NCBI RefSeq assembly: GCF_050897975.1
Contig: NZ_JBPAXY010000001.1
Coordinates: 1 to 64,000 of the forward strand
Length of the DNA stretch: 64,000 nucleotides
From: Pseudooceanicola sp050897975
GTDB taxonomy: Bacteria > Pseudomonadota > Alphaproteobacteria > Rhodobacterales > Rhodobacteraceae
Reading direction: 5' to 3'
The translations under genes were made by a program, and so were the position numbers. This document shows, in pieces, positions 47,401 to 57,210 of the stretch (position 1 is its first letter; each line of letters begins with the position of its first letter). Under the pieces are notes generated by a model. The model did not search any database, was not told the origin of the DNA, and saw only the letters and a list, made by a program, of their open reading frames with translations.

Positions 47401-50091
47401 CTATTGCGCCGCCAGCGCCTCGGTCTGCGGCAGCACCACGCGGAAGGCCGCGCCGCCCTGCCCCGGCAGGTAGGAAATCGTGCCGCCCAGCCGGGCCATG
47501 ATCTCGCGGCAGATCGCCAGGCCCAGGCCCGCGCCGCCCGCCTTCTGCTCGCCGATACGGGCGAATTTCTCAAAGATCATGGCCTGTTGCGCCGTCTCGA
47601 CGCCCGATCCGTTGTCGATGAAATCGACCATGACCTGGCCATCCGCATGGCGCAGGGCGATGCGCAGCTCGGGCACCTCGGCATCGCAATATTTGCGGGC
47701 ATTGGCGATCAGGTTGATAAAGACCTGCGCCAGCCGGTCGCCATCTGTGTCCAGCCAGATCTCTTCCTGGGCGGGCTGGCGCCGCAGGCGCAGCGCGTCA
47801 CCCGCCGAACCGGTGGCATGGACCGCATGGTCCAGCACGTCGCGCAGACAGACCCGGGCGCGGTTCAGCGTGACCTGGCCGTTCTCCAGCACCGACAGAT
47901 CCAGCAGGTCATCCAGCAGGCGGGTCAGGCGCACCGCCTCGTCATGGATGATCTGGGCATATTTCGCCTTGGCCTCGCCGGTCAGATCGGGGGCATCGCG
48001 CAGGATCTCGGAAAAGGATCGGATCGAGGTCATCGGCGTGCGCAGCTCGTGGCTGATCTGGCTGAGGAAGGCGTCCTTTTGGACCGACAGCTGGGTCAGC
48101 TTTTCGTTGGCCAGGCGCAACTGGCGGGCGGTGCGGGCCAGCTCGGCGGATTTCGCCTCCAGCTGGCTGGAATATTCCATGATCTGCGCGGTCTCGTCGG
48201 CCACCGCCATCAGATCCTCGACCGAGACGGCGGCGCGGCCGACGATCTGGCCGACCATGGCATGGGCCGTGGCCGCACCCACGCTGCCCGACAGTTCGCG
48301 TTCCAGAACTTGCAGGAATTCTCCCGTGGGTTCGGGCAGATAGCCCTGCACGCCCTGGCGTTCCGCCTCGCGCTGAAACAGCTTCTGCGCCTCGCGCGCG
48401 CCCAGCAGGCGCTGCGCCATCACCATCAGGTCTTCGCTTTGTGCCGTGCCCCCTTCCCAGCCGCGCGGGCTGGCGGAATGCTGAAAGATGTTGACGAACT
48501 GCGCGCCCTGCAACCTCTCCATCGGGCTGGGGAAGGACATCAGCGAAACGGCGGCGAAGAGGCCCGAGTTCAGCAGCATCGACCACAGCACCCCATGCAC
48601 CAGCGGGTCCAGCCCCTCGATCCCAAAGAGGGCATAGGGCCGCAACCAGCCAAAGCCCCAGGGGCCATGGCGCATCACCTCGGCGGGGATCACCACCCCC
48701 TCGCCGAAAGAGGGCAGGAAGAGGCACCACAGCCAGATGGCAAAGCCCGCCGCCAGCCCCGCCAGCGCGCCAGAGCGCGCGCCCCCACGCCAGAAGATGC
48801 CGCCCAGAAGCGGCGGCAGGAACTGCGCCACGCCGGAGAAAGAGATCAGGCCGATCGCCGCCAGCGCCGCGCCGCCCCCCGACAAGCGGTAGTACAGGTA
48901 GCCCAGGAACAGCACGCCCACGATCGACAGCCGCCGCGCCAGGATCACCACGTGGCGCACATCGCCCGAAACCATCGCCCCCTTGCCCGGCTGCAACTTC
49001 AGCCAGATCGGCATGACGATATGGTTCGACACCATGGTCGACAGGGCAATGGCCGCCACGATCACCATCGAGGTGGCCGAGCTGAAGCCGCCGATGAAGG
49101 AAAAGACCGCCAGCCCGGTCTGCCCCTGGCTGAGCGGCAGGGTCAGGACGAACATGTCGGGGTTGGCGCCGCGCGGCAGCAGGGTCAGGCCCGCCACGGC
49201 AATGGGCATGACGAAAAGGCTCATCAGCATGACATAGCTGGGGAAGGCCCAGCTGGCGGTGCGCAGGTGGCGTTCGTCCTCGTTTTCCACCACCAGCACC
49301 TGGAACATGCGCGGCAGGGTCAGGAAGGCGGCGGCGGCCAGGAAGATCAGCCCGGTCCAGCGGCCATTGGCCATGTGCCACTCGCCCAGCCGGGCCGAGG
49401 CGTCGATCCGCGCCAGGGTCTCGGTCAGGCCGCCGCCCAGGCCCCAGACCACGTAGATCCCCACCGCCAGAAGGGCGCAAAGCTTGACCACCGCCTCAAC
49501 GGCGATGGCCATGACGACGCCATGGTGACGTTCGTTGGCATCCAGGTTGCGGGTGCCGAAAAGCACGGTAAAGGCCGCCAGACCGGCGGCGACCCACAGG
49601 GCGGTGGTCTGGCTTTCCGGCCCCATGCGCGCGCCGGGGTCGGCGGCAGCGAAGACGGCAAAGCTTTGCGTCACGGATTGCAGTTGCAGGGCGATATAGG
49701 GGGTGGTGCCCACCACGGCGATCAGGGTCACGGCCACGGCCAGCAGGTTCGACTTGCCATAGCGCGAGCTGATCAGGTCGGCGACCGAGGTGATGCGCTG
49801 GCTGCGCCCGATACGGACGATCTTGCGCAGGGCCCAGAACCAGCCGATCATCACCAGGCTGGGGCCGATGTAGATCGTCAGATATTCCAGGCCAGAGCGC
49901 GCGGCATAGCCGACGGCGCCGTAAAAGGTCCAGGCGGTGCAGTAGATCGACAGCGACAGGGTGTAGACGATGGGCGAGCGCAGCCAGCCCGAGCGCCCGC
50001 GCAGCGCCGCCCGTTCGGCGCCGAAGGCCACCAGGAACAGCGCCGCCCCATAGGCCATGCAGACCGCGATCAGAAGGTTCAAAGAGGCCAT
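47401..50091 (-). CDS. sodium:solute-symporter-fused sensor histidine kinase (CbrA/CrbS-like)
   Basis: An 896-residue membrane protein. Residues 1-490 are an SSS-family transporter domain with about 13 TM segments (YTLSLSIYCTAWTFYGAVG, then SRYGKSNLLAVAV). A linker leads to a kinase core with H-box SHELRTPMTSIRSF, N-box NLIANARKY, and G-boxes DNGSGV and GAGLGLAI. CbrA and CrbS proteins with this architecture sense amino acids or short-chain acids and control their uptake and acs expression. The gene overlaps the preceding small membrane-protein gene by one base (TGATG) and follows a CheY-like gene in one operon. Confidence 0.9.
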   Translation of the reverse strand: MASLNLLIAVCMAYGAALFLVAFGAERAALRGRSGWLRSPIVYTLSLSIYCTAWTFYGAVGYAARSGLEYLTIYIGPSLVMIGWFWALRKIVRIGRSQRITSVADLISSRYGKSNLLAVAVTLIAVVGTTPYIALQLQSVTQSFAVFAAADPGARMGPESQTTALWVAAGLAAFTVLFGTRNLDANERHHGVVMAIAVEAVVKLCALLAVGIYVVWGLGGGLTETLARIDASARLGEWHMANGRWTGLIFLAAAAFLTLPRMFQVLVVENEDERHLRTASWAFPSYVMLMSLFVMPIAVAGLTLLPRGANPDMFVLTLPLSQGQTGLAVFSFIGGFSSATSMVIVAAIALSTMVSNHIVMPIWLKLQPGKGAMVSGDVRHVVILARRLSIVGVLFLGYLYYRLSGGGAALAAIGLISFSGVAQFLPPLLGGIFWRGGARSGALAGLAAGFAIWLWCLFLPSFGEGVVIPAEVMRHGPWGFGWLRPYALFGIEGLDPLVHGVLWSMLLNSGLFAAVSLMSFPSPMERLQGAQFVNIFQHSASPRGWEGGTAQSEDLMVMAQRLLGAREAQKLFQREAERQGVQGYLPEPTGEFLQVLERELSGSVGAATAHAMVGQIVGRAAVSVEDLMAVADETAQIMEYSSQLEAKSAELARTARQLRLANEKLTQLSVQKDAFLSQISHELRTPMTSIRSFSEILRDAPDLTGEAKAKYAQIIHDEAVRLTRLLDDLLDLSVLENGQVTLNRARVCLRDVLDHAVHATGSAGDALRLRRQPAQEEIWLDTDGDRLAQVFINLIANARKYCDAEVPELRIALRHADGQVMVDFIDNGSGVETAQQAMIFEKFARIGEQKAGGAGLGLAICREIMARLGGTISYLPGQGGAAFRVVLPQTEALAAQ

Positions 50092-50561
50092 CAGCCCGCC
50101 GCCCCGCTGCCGCTATCGCCCGAAGGCGCCTTTGGATCCCGGGGCTCTCCCCCGCCCTGCGGCCCGACCGGGGGCACGACCGGAGGCATGGGGGCCGATT
50201 CCAGGCGCGGATCGGGCGGCAGGCTGCGGGGGGCCTCGGTCAGGAGATCCGCCGGGGGGCCGGGGGGCGTGGCCCCCTCCAGCCGCTCGACCTCTTCCAC
50301 CGACAGGCGCCAGACCAGCAGGCCAGAGGCAAGGGCCAGCCCGGCCCAGGCGCTGAACAGATAGATCATCGCCCGCGACACCGGCAGGCCCTGCCCCGCG
50401 CCGCCCTCGCCCAGCCCCGCATCGCCCCCTTCGGGCCACAGCAGCGGCACCGCCAGCAGGATCAGCCCCAGCACCGGCAACAGCCGCACCGCGTCGATCA
50501 GGCGGCGCTGGCGATAGCTCTGACGCTCCAGAAAGACGGGACGGACCTGCGGCGGGCTCAT
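50091..50561 (-). CDS. small two-TM membrane protein of the kinase operon
   Basis: A 156-residue protein with TM segments at about 25-43 and 62-85, and a long proline-rich cytoplasmic tail. It lies between the response regulator and kinase genes with minimal spacing. Small membrane partners of SSS transporters are often encoded like this, but the family is not one I can name. Confidence 0.6.
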   Translation of the reverse strand: MSPPQVRPVFLERQSYRQRRLIDAVRLLPVLGLILLAVPLLWPEGGDAGLGEGGAGQGLPVSRAMIYLFSAWAGLALASGLLVWRLSVEEVERLEGATPPGPPADLLTEAPRSLPPDPRLESAPMPPVVPPVGPQGGGEPRDPKAPSGDSGSGAAG

Positions 50562-50579
50562 CTCGGCGCGCCTCCTGGC

Positions 50580-50966
50580 CTAGACGTCGGGGGCCGAGGG
50601 GGCCACCAGCGCATTGACCGCCGCCAGCACCTCGGCGTTGGAAAAGGGTTTCGACATGAAGCGGCTGGCGCCGATTTCCTCGGCCAGGGCGCGGTCCTTG
50701 GTCTGGCCGCGCGCGGTCAGCATCAGCACCGGCAGGCTGGCTCCCGCCGCCTCGCCCGCGCGCAGCTCGCGCAGGATGTCATAGCCCGAGCGGCCGGGCA
50801 GCATCACGTCGAGGATCACCAGATCCGGCGCCCGGGCGCGGATCACCTCGACCGCATCCACCCCGTTGGAATGGCTGGCCACGCGCCAGCCGTCCCGCGA
50901 CAGGATGAAGGAAATCGCCTCGATGATGTTCGGCTCGTCCTCGACGACGAGTACGGACTTGCTCAT
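50580..50966 (-). CDS. CheY-like single-domain response regulator
   Basis: A 128-residue receiver domain without output domain: acidic pair VEDEPN near residues 8-13, phospho-acceptor Asp in LVILDVMLPGRSG, Thr/Ser in LMLTARG, and Lys in FMSKPF. The start at 50966 follows GAGGACCGA. It differs from the LuxR-type regulators (CrbR/ErdR) that partner CrbS elsewhere, so its target must be another protein or a phosphorelay. Confidence 0.9.
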   Translation of the reverse strand: MSKSVLVVEDEPNIIEAISFILSRDGWRVASHSNGVDAVEVIRARAPDLVILDVMLPGRSGYDILRELRAGEAAGASLPVLMLTARGQTKDRALAEEIGASRFMSKPFSNAEVLAAVNALVAPSAPDV

Positions 50967-51073
50967 TCGGTCCTCCCCTCCCAGCAGAGCAATGCCGGAG
51001 AGTTCTAACAATCTTTACCCGCCCCTTGAAAGCGCCTTCTGCCCTGTCAACAGAATCAATGCGCCCGGGCGGG

Positions 51074-52426
51074 TCATCCGCTGCTTTCCGCCATGATGGA
51101 GGGTTCGCGCCGCCCCCGGCAATCCGCTTTCGGACAGATCCGGCAGGTCACGCCGACGCGCGGCAGGTCGGCGGGGGCCTCGGCCGGGCCCGGCTGGATC
51201 AGCATATGGGCCTCGAAGGTGGGATCGCGGTTGGCCACCGGCGGGCCGGCGGGCTGGGCGATGGCATGGGTGACAAAGACCCCTTCGGCGCGCCCTGCCA
51301 GGCGGATCTGCCCGGCGATCGGCATCATCGGACGGCTCAGCGCCTGAAACAGCGGCCAGAGCGGACAGGCGGCGCCGAAGCGCGGCAGCGGGAAGCGGTC
51401 CAGCGGCTTGCGGAAGGTCAGCGTGCCCGAGGCGTCGCAGGCCACCAGGCCCAGGGGCCCCAGCCCCCGCGCCGCCAGCAGATCGGCGGGCAGCGTCGCC
51501 AGCCGCCGCATCATCCGCCCCGCATCGACGCCGAAGCGCGCGCCCAGGGCCGCCGGGTCCAGCACGCCGCCCGCGCCGCCTCCTTCTGGCAGGGCCTCGG
51601 CCACCGCCGCCACCGGCAGGGCGGCGGCGTCGCGCGCATATCGCTCCAGCACCCGGCGCGCCATCAACCGCGCAGCGCCCGAACCCAGCCGCTCGCCCGC
51701 CGCCTCCAGCACCTCTTCCACCGCCGCCGCCTCGGCGCCACCCTCCAGCGCGGGAAAGTGGAAGCCGTGATCGCTCAGGAACCCTTCGACCTGGTCCTGG
51801 GGCGCGGCAATCGCCGCCTCGCGGGTCTCGCCCGCGTCCAGCTCTTCGACCAGCTGCCGGGCGCCCTCGGCCAGGCGGGCGCTGTCCTCGTGGATATTGC
51901 GGTGAAAGCGGTCGCGCCATTCCGGCTCCAGCGCCCGTTCGGCCACCAGGATTTCCGAGGCGGCATGGATCGCGGTCACGGTCGACAGCACCTCGTGCAG
52001 CGAGGCGGCCAGATGCGGGTCATGGGTCAGCCGGTCGGTCAGCGCCTCGACCGCCTGTTGCAGTGCGCCCAAGCGCTGCCCCTGCACGGCGACCAGCCGC
52101 GCCCAGCCAGGAAAGCGGCCGACGAATTCCTCGATCCGCTCCAGATCGGCACCGGCATCGGGGCGGTCGGCGGCGGCCTGGCGCAGCTGCGCCAGCAGCG
52201 CCGCCTCGGCCCCTTCGGATAGGGCCGAGGGTTCGACCCCCAGGGCCTCGGCCAGGCCCAGCAGCAACTTCCCGCCGATTCTGCGCCGGTTGTGCTCGAT
52301 CAGGTTGAGGTAAGAGGCCGAGATCCCCGCCCGCCGCGCCAGTTCCGCCTGGCGCATCCCGATCAGGGCGCGACGTTCCCGGATCCGGGTTCCGGTCAGC
52401 GAGGCGCCTCTACCACGTTCCGCCAT
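51074..52426 (-). CDS. ScfR/RamB-type short-chain fatty-acid metabolism regulator
   Basis: A 450-residue regulator. Residues 12-70 are an XRE HTH (RRALIGMRQAELARRAGISA). A helical middle is followed by the ScfRs C-terminal domain, ending in the cysteine motif VTCRICPKADCRGR. Relatives such as RamB, PrpR and MccR sense acyl-CoA intermediates and control acetate and propionate genes. The start at 52426 has AGGGA seven bases upstream. It is divergent from the transporter-acsA cluster, which is the likely target. Confidence 0.85.
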   Translation of the reverse strand: MAERGRGASLTGTRIRERRALIGMRQAELARRAGISASYLNLIEHNRRRIGGKLLLGLAEALGVEPSALSEGAEAALLAQLRQAAADRPDAGADLERIEEFVGRFPGWARLVAVQGQRLGALQQAVEALTDRLTHDPHLAASLHEVLSTVTAIHAASEILVAERALEPEWRDRFHRNIHEDSARLAEGARQLVEELDAGETREAAIAAPQDQVEGFLSDHGFHFPALEGGAEAAAVEEVLEAAGERLGSGAARLMARRVLERYARDAAALPVAAVAEALPEGGGAGGVLDPAALGARFGVDAGRMMRRLATLPADLLAARGLGPLGLVACDASGTLTFRKPLDRFPLPRFGAACPLWPLFQALSRPMMPIAGQIRLAGRAEGVFVTHAIAQPAGPPVANRDPTFEAHMLIQPGPAEAPADLPRVGVTCRICPKADCRGRREPSIMAESSG

Positions 52427-52455
52427 TAAATTTCCCTGCACTTTCAACGATATTC

Positions 52456-52489
52456 TGCGGTGCAAAAGAATTTGTTTACAAATACCGCA
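52456..52489. promoter_or_regulatory. candidate ScfR operator between divergent genes
   Basis: Inside the AT-rich 235-bp intergenic region a TTTGT-TT-ACAAA dyad (52471-52482) is flanked by TGCGGT (52456) and ACCGCA (52484). RamB-type regulators bind TTTGCAAA-like sites, so this is a reasonable autoregulatory or activating site. Only pattern evidence. Confidence 0.4.
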
Positions 52490-52661
52490 CAGGCATAGTG
52501 GATAAATTTACAAAAAAATCAAGCAATCAAAGTGACTTGTTGCGAGATTTTCCATTCATCTGCGATGATCCTTTTGCATCATGCGTTTGGGGGATGCCCC
52601 CAATTGCGATGAAGTGTCCGGGCGGAGGAGGTCCGGGCGCACCTTTCCAAGGGAGGAATCC

Positions 52662-54002
52662 ATGACGAATAAACTGACCCGTCGCGGGCTGTTGAAAACC
52701 GGGGCCGTGGGTGGCGCCGGTCTTGCCCTGCCGACCATCTTCACCTCGGCGGCCAACGCCTTCACCAACGAACCCATGGGCGGCAGCGTCACCCTGGGCT
52801 TCAACGTGCCCCAGTCCGGCCCCTATGCCGACGAGGGCGCCGATGAACTGCGCGCCTATCAGCTGGCGGTCGAGCACCTGAACGGCGGCGGCGACGGCGG
52901 CATGATGTCGACCTTCAGCTCGAAGGCGCTGGAAGGCACCGGCATCCTGGGCAAGAAGGTCGAATATGTGACCGGCGACACCCAGACGAAATCCGACGCC
53001 GCCCGCGCCAGCGCCAAGTCGATGATCGAGAAGGACGGCGCCATCATGATCACCGGCGGCTCGTCCTCGGGCGTTGCCGTGGCCGTGCAGGGCCTCTGCC
53101 AAGAGGCCGGCGTGATCTTCATGGCGGGTCTGACCCACTCGAATGACACCACCGGCAAGGACAAGAAGGCCAACGGTTTCCGTCACTTCTTCAACGCCTA
53201 CATGTCGGGCGCCGCCCTGGCGCCGGTGCTGGCCTCGCAGTATGGCACCGACCGCAAGGCCTATCACCTGACCGCCGACTACACCTGGGGCTGGACCCAG
53301 GAAGAGTCGATCAAGGCCGCGACCGAGGCCCTGGGCTGGGAAACCGTGAATACCGTCCGCACCCCGCTGGCGGCCACCGACTTCAGCTCTTACATCACGC
53401 CGATCCTGCAAACGGACGCCGACGTGCTGATCCTGAACCACTACGGCGGCAACATGGTCAACTCGCTGACCAACGCCGTGCAGTTCGGCCTGCGCGACAA
53501 GATCGTCAACGGCAAGCAGTTCGAGATCGTCGTGCCCCTCTACTCGCGCCTGATGGCACGCGGTGCGGGCGAGAACGTGAAGGGCATCTTCGGCTCGACC
53601 AACTGGCACTGGTCGCTGCAAGACGCGGGCAGCCAGGCCTTCGTCAAGAGCTTCGGCACCAAGTACGGCTTCCCGCCGTCCCAGGCGGCGCATACCTGCT
53701 ACGTGCAGACGCTGCTTTATGCCGATGCGGTGCAGCGCGCCGGGTCGTTCAACCCCTGCGCCGTGGCCGAAGCCCTGGAGGGCTACGAGTTCGACGGTCT
53801 GGGCAACGGCAAGACGCTGTATCGCGCCGACGACCACCAGTGCTTCAAGGACGTGCTCGTGGTGAAGGGGAAGGACAACCCCACCTCCGAGTTCGACCTT
53901 CTGGAAGTGGTCGAGGTCACCCCCGTCGATCAGGTCACCTATGCGCCCGATCACCCGATGTTCTCGGGTGGCGCGCTCGGCTCCTGCAACGCCGGCGCCT
54001 GA
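52662..54002 (+). CDS. Tat-exported substrate-binding protein of a Liv/Urt-type ABC transporter
   Basis: A 446-residue periplasmic-binding protein (Peripla_BP_6 class). A twin-arginine signal (TRRGLLKTGAVGGAGLALP) spans residues 5-30. The mature part has the two-lobe LivK/UrtA/AmiC pattern (VTLGFNVPQSGPYADEGADE). The start at 52662 has GGGAGGAATCC in front. It heads the transporter operon. The substrate is unknown; linkage to acsA and an ScfR regulator suggests a short-chain carboxylate or amide. Confidence 0.85.
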   Translation: MTNKLTRRGLLKTGAVGGAGLALPTIFTSAANAFTNEPMGGSVTLGFNVPQSGPYADEGADELRAYQLAVEHLNGGGDGGMMSTFSSKALEGTGILGKKVEYVTGDTQTKSDAARASAKSMIEKDGAIMITGGSSSGVAVAVQGLCQEAGVIFMAGLTHSNDTTGKDKKANGFRHFFNAYMSGAALAPVLASQYGTDRKAYHLTADYTWGWTQEESIKAATEALGWETVNTVRTPLAATDFSSYITPILQTDADVLILNHYGGNMVNSLTNAVQFGLRDKIVNGKQFEIVVPLYSRLMARGAGENVKGIFGSTNWHWSLQDAGSQAFVKSFGTKYGFPPSQAAHTCYVQTLLYADAVQRAGSFNPCAVAEALEGYEFDGLGNGKTLYRADDHQCFKDVLVVKGKDNPTSEFDLLEVVEVTPVDQVTYAPDHPMFSGGALGSCNAGA

Positions 54003-54105
54003 CGCCCGCGGGACATGGGGCCGCGGGGGCAACCCTCCGCGGCCTGGCAGCCAAGACACCACCACCACAACCACCTCTGGCCGCCTGCCACCGTCCCGTT
54101 CCTGC

Positions 54106-54130
54106 GGGCCGCACCCACCCGGTGCGGCCC
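54106..54130 (+). other. stem-loop after the substrate-binding protein gene
   Basis: Perfect 10-bp arms (GGGCCGCACC / GGTGCGGCCC) with a five-base loop, in the 192-bp gap before the permease gene. Probably stabilises the 5' transcript or attenuates readthrough, so that binding protein is made in excess over membrane components. Confidence 0.6.
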
Positions 54131-54194
54131 CTCTCCCCCCTACTTCCGCAAGGGTCGCCCGGCCAAGGGCGCCTGACAGAGCCAAGGTAGAGCC

Positions 54195-55226
54195 ATGGAC
54201 GCTATCATCCTCCAAATCCTGAACGGGCTGGACAAGGGCAGTGCCTATGCACTGATCGCCCTTGGTCTGACCCTGATCTTCGGCACGCTGGGCGTGGTCA
54301 ACTTCGCCCATGGCGCGCTGTTCATGATCGGCGCCTTCTGCGCCGTATCGCTGAACAAGCTGCTGAACATTTCCTTCGAGACGGTCGATCCCACCCGCAC
54401 CGACTTTCTGGGCAACCCCCTGAAGGTGAAGACCCCCTACGTCGAAAGCTGGTTCGGCCCCGAGTTCGGCCATGCCATCATCGACTGGTCCGTGCCCCTG
54501 GCGATCCTGTTCTCGATCCCGATCATGATCGCCGTCGGCTTCATCATGGAACGCGGGCTGATCAAGCATTTCTACCGCCGCCCCCATGCCGACCAGATCC
54601 TGGTGACCTTCGGCCTGGCCATCGTGCTGCAAGAGCTGATCAAGCATTACTACGGCGCCAACCCGATCCAGACGCCCGCCCCCGACGCCTTCAAGGGCTC
54701 GTTCGATTTCGGCGCCATGCTGGGCTTTGATCCCAATACGATCATCTATCCCTACTGGCGGATGATCTACTTTGCCTTCGCGGCGGTGATCATCGGCGGC
54801 GTCTTCGCCTTCCTGCAATTCACCACCTTCGGCATGGTCGTGCGCGCTGGCATGGCCGACCGCGAGACCGTGGGCCTGCTGGGCATCAACATCGACAAGC
54901 GGTTCACCATCATGTTCGGCCTGGCCGCCGCCGTCGCGGGCCTGGCGGGGGTGATGTACGCGCCAATCAACTCGCCCAACTACCACATGGGCATGGACTT
55001 CCTCGTGCTGTCCTTCGTCGTGGTCGTGGTGGGCGGCATGGGATCCCTGCCCGGCGCCGTCGCCGCGGGCTTCCTGCTGGGCATCCTCGAAAGCTTTGCC
55101 TCGATGAACGAGATCAAATCCATCATCCCCGGCATCGACCAGATCATCATCTACGTCGCCGCCATCATCATTCTGCTGACCCGTCCCCGTGGCCTCATGG
55201 GCCGCAAGGGCGTGATGGAGGACTAA
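54195..55226 (+). CDS. branched-chain amino-acid-type ABC transporter permease (LivH-like)
   Basis: A 343-residue inner-membrane protein with about eight TM segments. It carries LivH signatures GSAYALIALGLTLIFGTLGV and VNFAHGALFMIGA, and the cytoplasmic loop GMVVRAGMADRETVGLLGIN that contacts the ATPase. Second gene of the operon. Confidence 0.9.
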   Translation: MDAIILQILNGLDKGSAYALIALGLTLIFGTLGVVNFAHGALFMIGAFCAVSLNKLLNISFETVDPTRTDFLGNPLKVKTPYVESWFGPEFGHAIIDWSVPLAILFSIPIMIAVGFIMERGLIKHFYRRPHADQILVTFGLAIVLQELIKHYYGANPIQTPAPDAFKGSFDFGAMLGFDPNTIIYPYWRMIYFAFAAVIIGGVFAFLQFTTFGMVVRAGMADRETVGLLGINIDKRFTIMFGLAAAVAGLAGVMYAPINSPNYHMGMDFLVLSFVVVVVGGMGSLPGAVAAGFLLGILESFASMNEIKSIIPGIDQIIIYVAAIIILLTRPRGLMGRKGVMED

Positions 55227-55230
55227 GCCC

Positions 55231-56430
55231 ATGCTGGGACTGAACAGAAAAGACTTCACCCTGCTGCTGATCGTCGCCGCCCTGGTGGTGTTCGCGCCCT
55301 TCCTGCTGAACCCCTTCCCCGCCGACAGCGCCATGGCGCAGTTCAACGCGGGCTACCCCGACCTGATGCAGCGCTTCGTGATCTTCGGGATCTTCGCCAT
55401 CGGCTTTAACATCCTCTTCGGCCTGACCGGCTACCTCAGCTTCGGCCATGCGGCCTTCCTCGGCGTCGGCAGCTACTCGGCCGTCTGGATGTTCAAGCTC
55501 TTGTCGATGAACATCGTCCCGGCGATCATCCTCAGCGTCATTGTCTCCGGCCTCTTCGCGATGCTGATCGGCTATGTCTCGCTGCGCCGCACGGGGATCT
55601 ACTTCTCGATCCTGACCCTGGCCTTTGCCGAGATGTCCTTCCGCCTGGCCTATTCGGTGCTCACGCCGATCACCAATGGCGAAACCGGCCTGCAACTGAC
55701 CCTCGACGATCCGCGCATCCTGGGCGAGACCGCAACGGCCACCGGCTCGATCCCCGTCACCAACTTCTTCGGGATCGAGATGCGCGCCACCGAGGTGATG
55801 AATGTCGGCGGCTGGACCTTCCAGTTCAACAATGGCTACTACATGTGCGCCATCGTGCTGCTGCTGGCCTTCTACCTGGCCATCCGCATCTTCCGCTCGC
55901 CCTTCGGGATGATGCTGCGGGCGGTGAAATCGAACCAGCAGCGGATGAACTACACCGGGCTGAACACCAAGCCCTACACCCTGGCGGCCTTTGTGATCTC
56001 GGGCATGTATGCCGGTCTGGCGGGCGGCCTCATGGCCTCGATGGATCCGCTGGCGGGCGCCGAGCGGATGCAGTGGACCGCCTCGGGCGAGGTCGTCCTG
56101 ATGACCATCCTGGGCGGTGCCGGCACGCTGATCGGTCCGGTCCTGGGCGCGGGCTTCATCAAGTATTTCGAGAACATCTTCTCGAAGATCAACGAACAGG
56201 TCCTGCACAGCTGGTTCCACGCCCTGCCCGACGGGATCGAGAACGCCGTGGTCTGGGTGCTGGAGCATTTCGTCGGCTCTGGCTGGCACCTGACCCTGGG
56301 CCTGCTGTTCATGCTGGTGGTCACCTTCCTGCCCGGCGGCCTTGTGGAAGGGGGGCAGCGTCTGGGCCGTCTCCTGCGCCGCAAGAAGGCCGAGGAAAAG
56401 ACCGCCACCCAATCCACCCCGGCCGAGTGA
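55231..56430 (+). CDS. branched-chain amino-acid-type ABC transporter permease (LivM-like)
   Basis: A 399-residue permease with the LivM signatures FNILFGLTGYLSFGHAAFLG and PFGMMLRAVKSNQQRMNYTG. A C-terminal extension of about 60 residues includes another hydrophobic segment and a charged tail. It follows livH by 4 bp. Confidence 0.9.
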   Translation: MLGLNRKDFTLLLIVAALVVFAPFLLNPFPADSAMAQFNAGYPDLMQRFVIFGIFAIGFNILFGLTGYLSFGHAAFLGVGSYSAVWMFKLLSMNIVPAIILSVIVSGLFAMLIGYVSLRRTGIYFSILTLAFAEMSFRLAYSVLTPITNGETGLQLTLDDPRILGETATATGSIPVTNFFGIEMRATEVMNVGGWTFQFNNGYYMCAIVLLLAFYLAIRIFRSPFGMMLRAVKSNQQRMNYTGLNTKPYTLAAFVISGMYAGLAGGLMASMDPLAGAERMQWTASGEVVLMTILGGAGTLIGPVLGAGFIKYFENIFSKINEQVLHSWFHALPDGIENAVVWVLEHFVGSGWHLTLGLLFMLVVTFLPGGLVEGGQRLGRLLRRKKAEEKTATQSTPAE

Positions 56431-56440
56431 GGAGCAAGAG

Positions 56441-57202
56441 ATGGGTATTCTTGAAGTAAAGAATGTCGGCAAACGCTTCGGCGGGTTGCAGGCCCTGGGC
56501 GACGTGAACCTGTCGGTGAAGGAAAACACCGTGCACGCCATCATCGGGCCCAACGGGGCGGGCAAGTCCACCCTGCTGAACTGCCTGGTGGGCAAGCTGA
56601 TCCCCGACACCGGCAGCGTCATGTTCGACGGCCAGTCGGTGCTGGGCCGCACGCCCTATGAAATCAACCAGATGGGCATTTCCCGCGTCTTCCAGACACC
56701 CGAGATCTTCGGCGATCTGACGGTGATGGAAAACATGATGATCCCCTGTTTCGCCAAGCGCGACGGCGCGTTCAAGCTGAACGGCATCCGCTCGGTCGAG
56801 GGCGACGCCGAGATCCGCGACCGGGCCGAGGCGATGCTGGTCGACATGAACATGGCCGACAAGCGCGACATGCACGCGGCCTCTATGTCGCGCGGCGACA
56901 AGCGGCGGCTGGAGATCGGGATGTGCCTGGCGCAGGAACCGCGCCTTCTGCTGTTGGACGAACCCACGGCGGGCATGGCGCGGGCCGATACCAACAACAC
57001 CATCGACCTGCTGAAGCAGATCAAGGCCGAGCGCGACATCACCATCGCCATCATCGAACACGACATGCATGTGGTGTTCAGCCTTGCCGACCGGATCACC
57101 GTGCTGGCCCAGGGCACCCCCCTGGTCGAGGACGCGCCGGAAAACATCAAGGGCAATCCCAAGGTGCGCGAAGCCTACCTTGGCGAAACCGCAGCGGCCT
57201 AA
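56441..57202 (+). CDS. Liv-type ABC transporter ATP-binding protein (LivG-like)
   Basis: A 253-residue ATPase: Walker A GPNGAGKST, a Q-loop region after QTPEIFGDLTV, signature-like SMSRGDKRRLEIG (with SRGD in place of SGGQ), Walker B LLLLDEPTAGMA, and H-loop IEHDMH. The start at 56441 follows GAGGAGCAAGAG; the longer upstream frame is inside the livM tail. Confidence 0.9.
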   Translation: MGILEVKNVGKRFGGLQALGDVNLSVKENTVHAIIGPNGAGKSTLLNCLVGKLIPDTGSVMFDGQSVLGRTPYEINQMGISRVFQTPEIFGDLTVMENMMIPCFAKRDGAFKLNGIRSVEGDAEIRDRAEAMLVDMNMADKRDMHAASMSRGDKRRLEIGMCLAQEPRLLLLDEPTAGMARADTNNTIDLLKQIKAERDITIAIIEHDMHVVFSLADRITVLAQGTPLVEDAPENIKGNPKVREAYLGETAAA

Positions 57203-57210
57203 GGAGTTCG

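Noticed and set aside
47290..50364. 1024-codon plus-strand frame opposite the kinase gene
   Set aside because: It is an antisense shadow caused by high GC content; composition is His/Gln/Arg-rich and the opposite strand encodes a clear SSS-histidine kinase.
52527..55346. 939-codon minus-strand frame opposite the transporter genes
   Set aside because: Antisense shadow of the substrate-binding protein and LivH genes, without recognisable domains.
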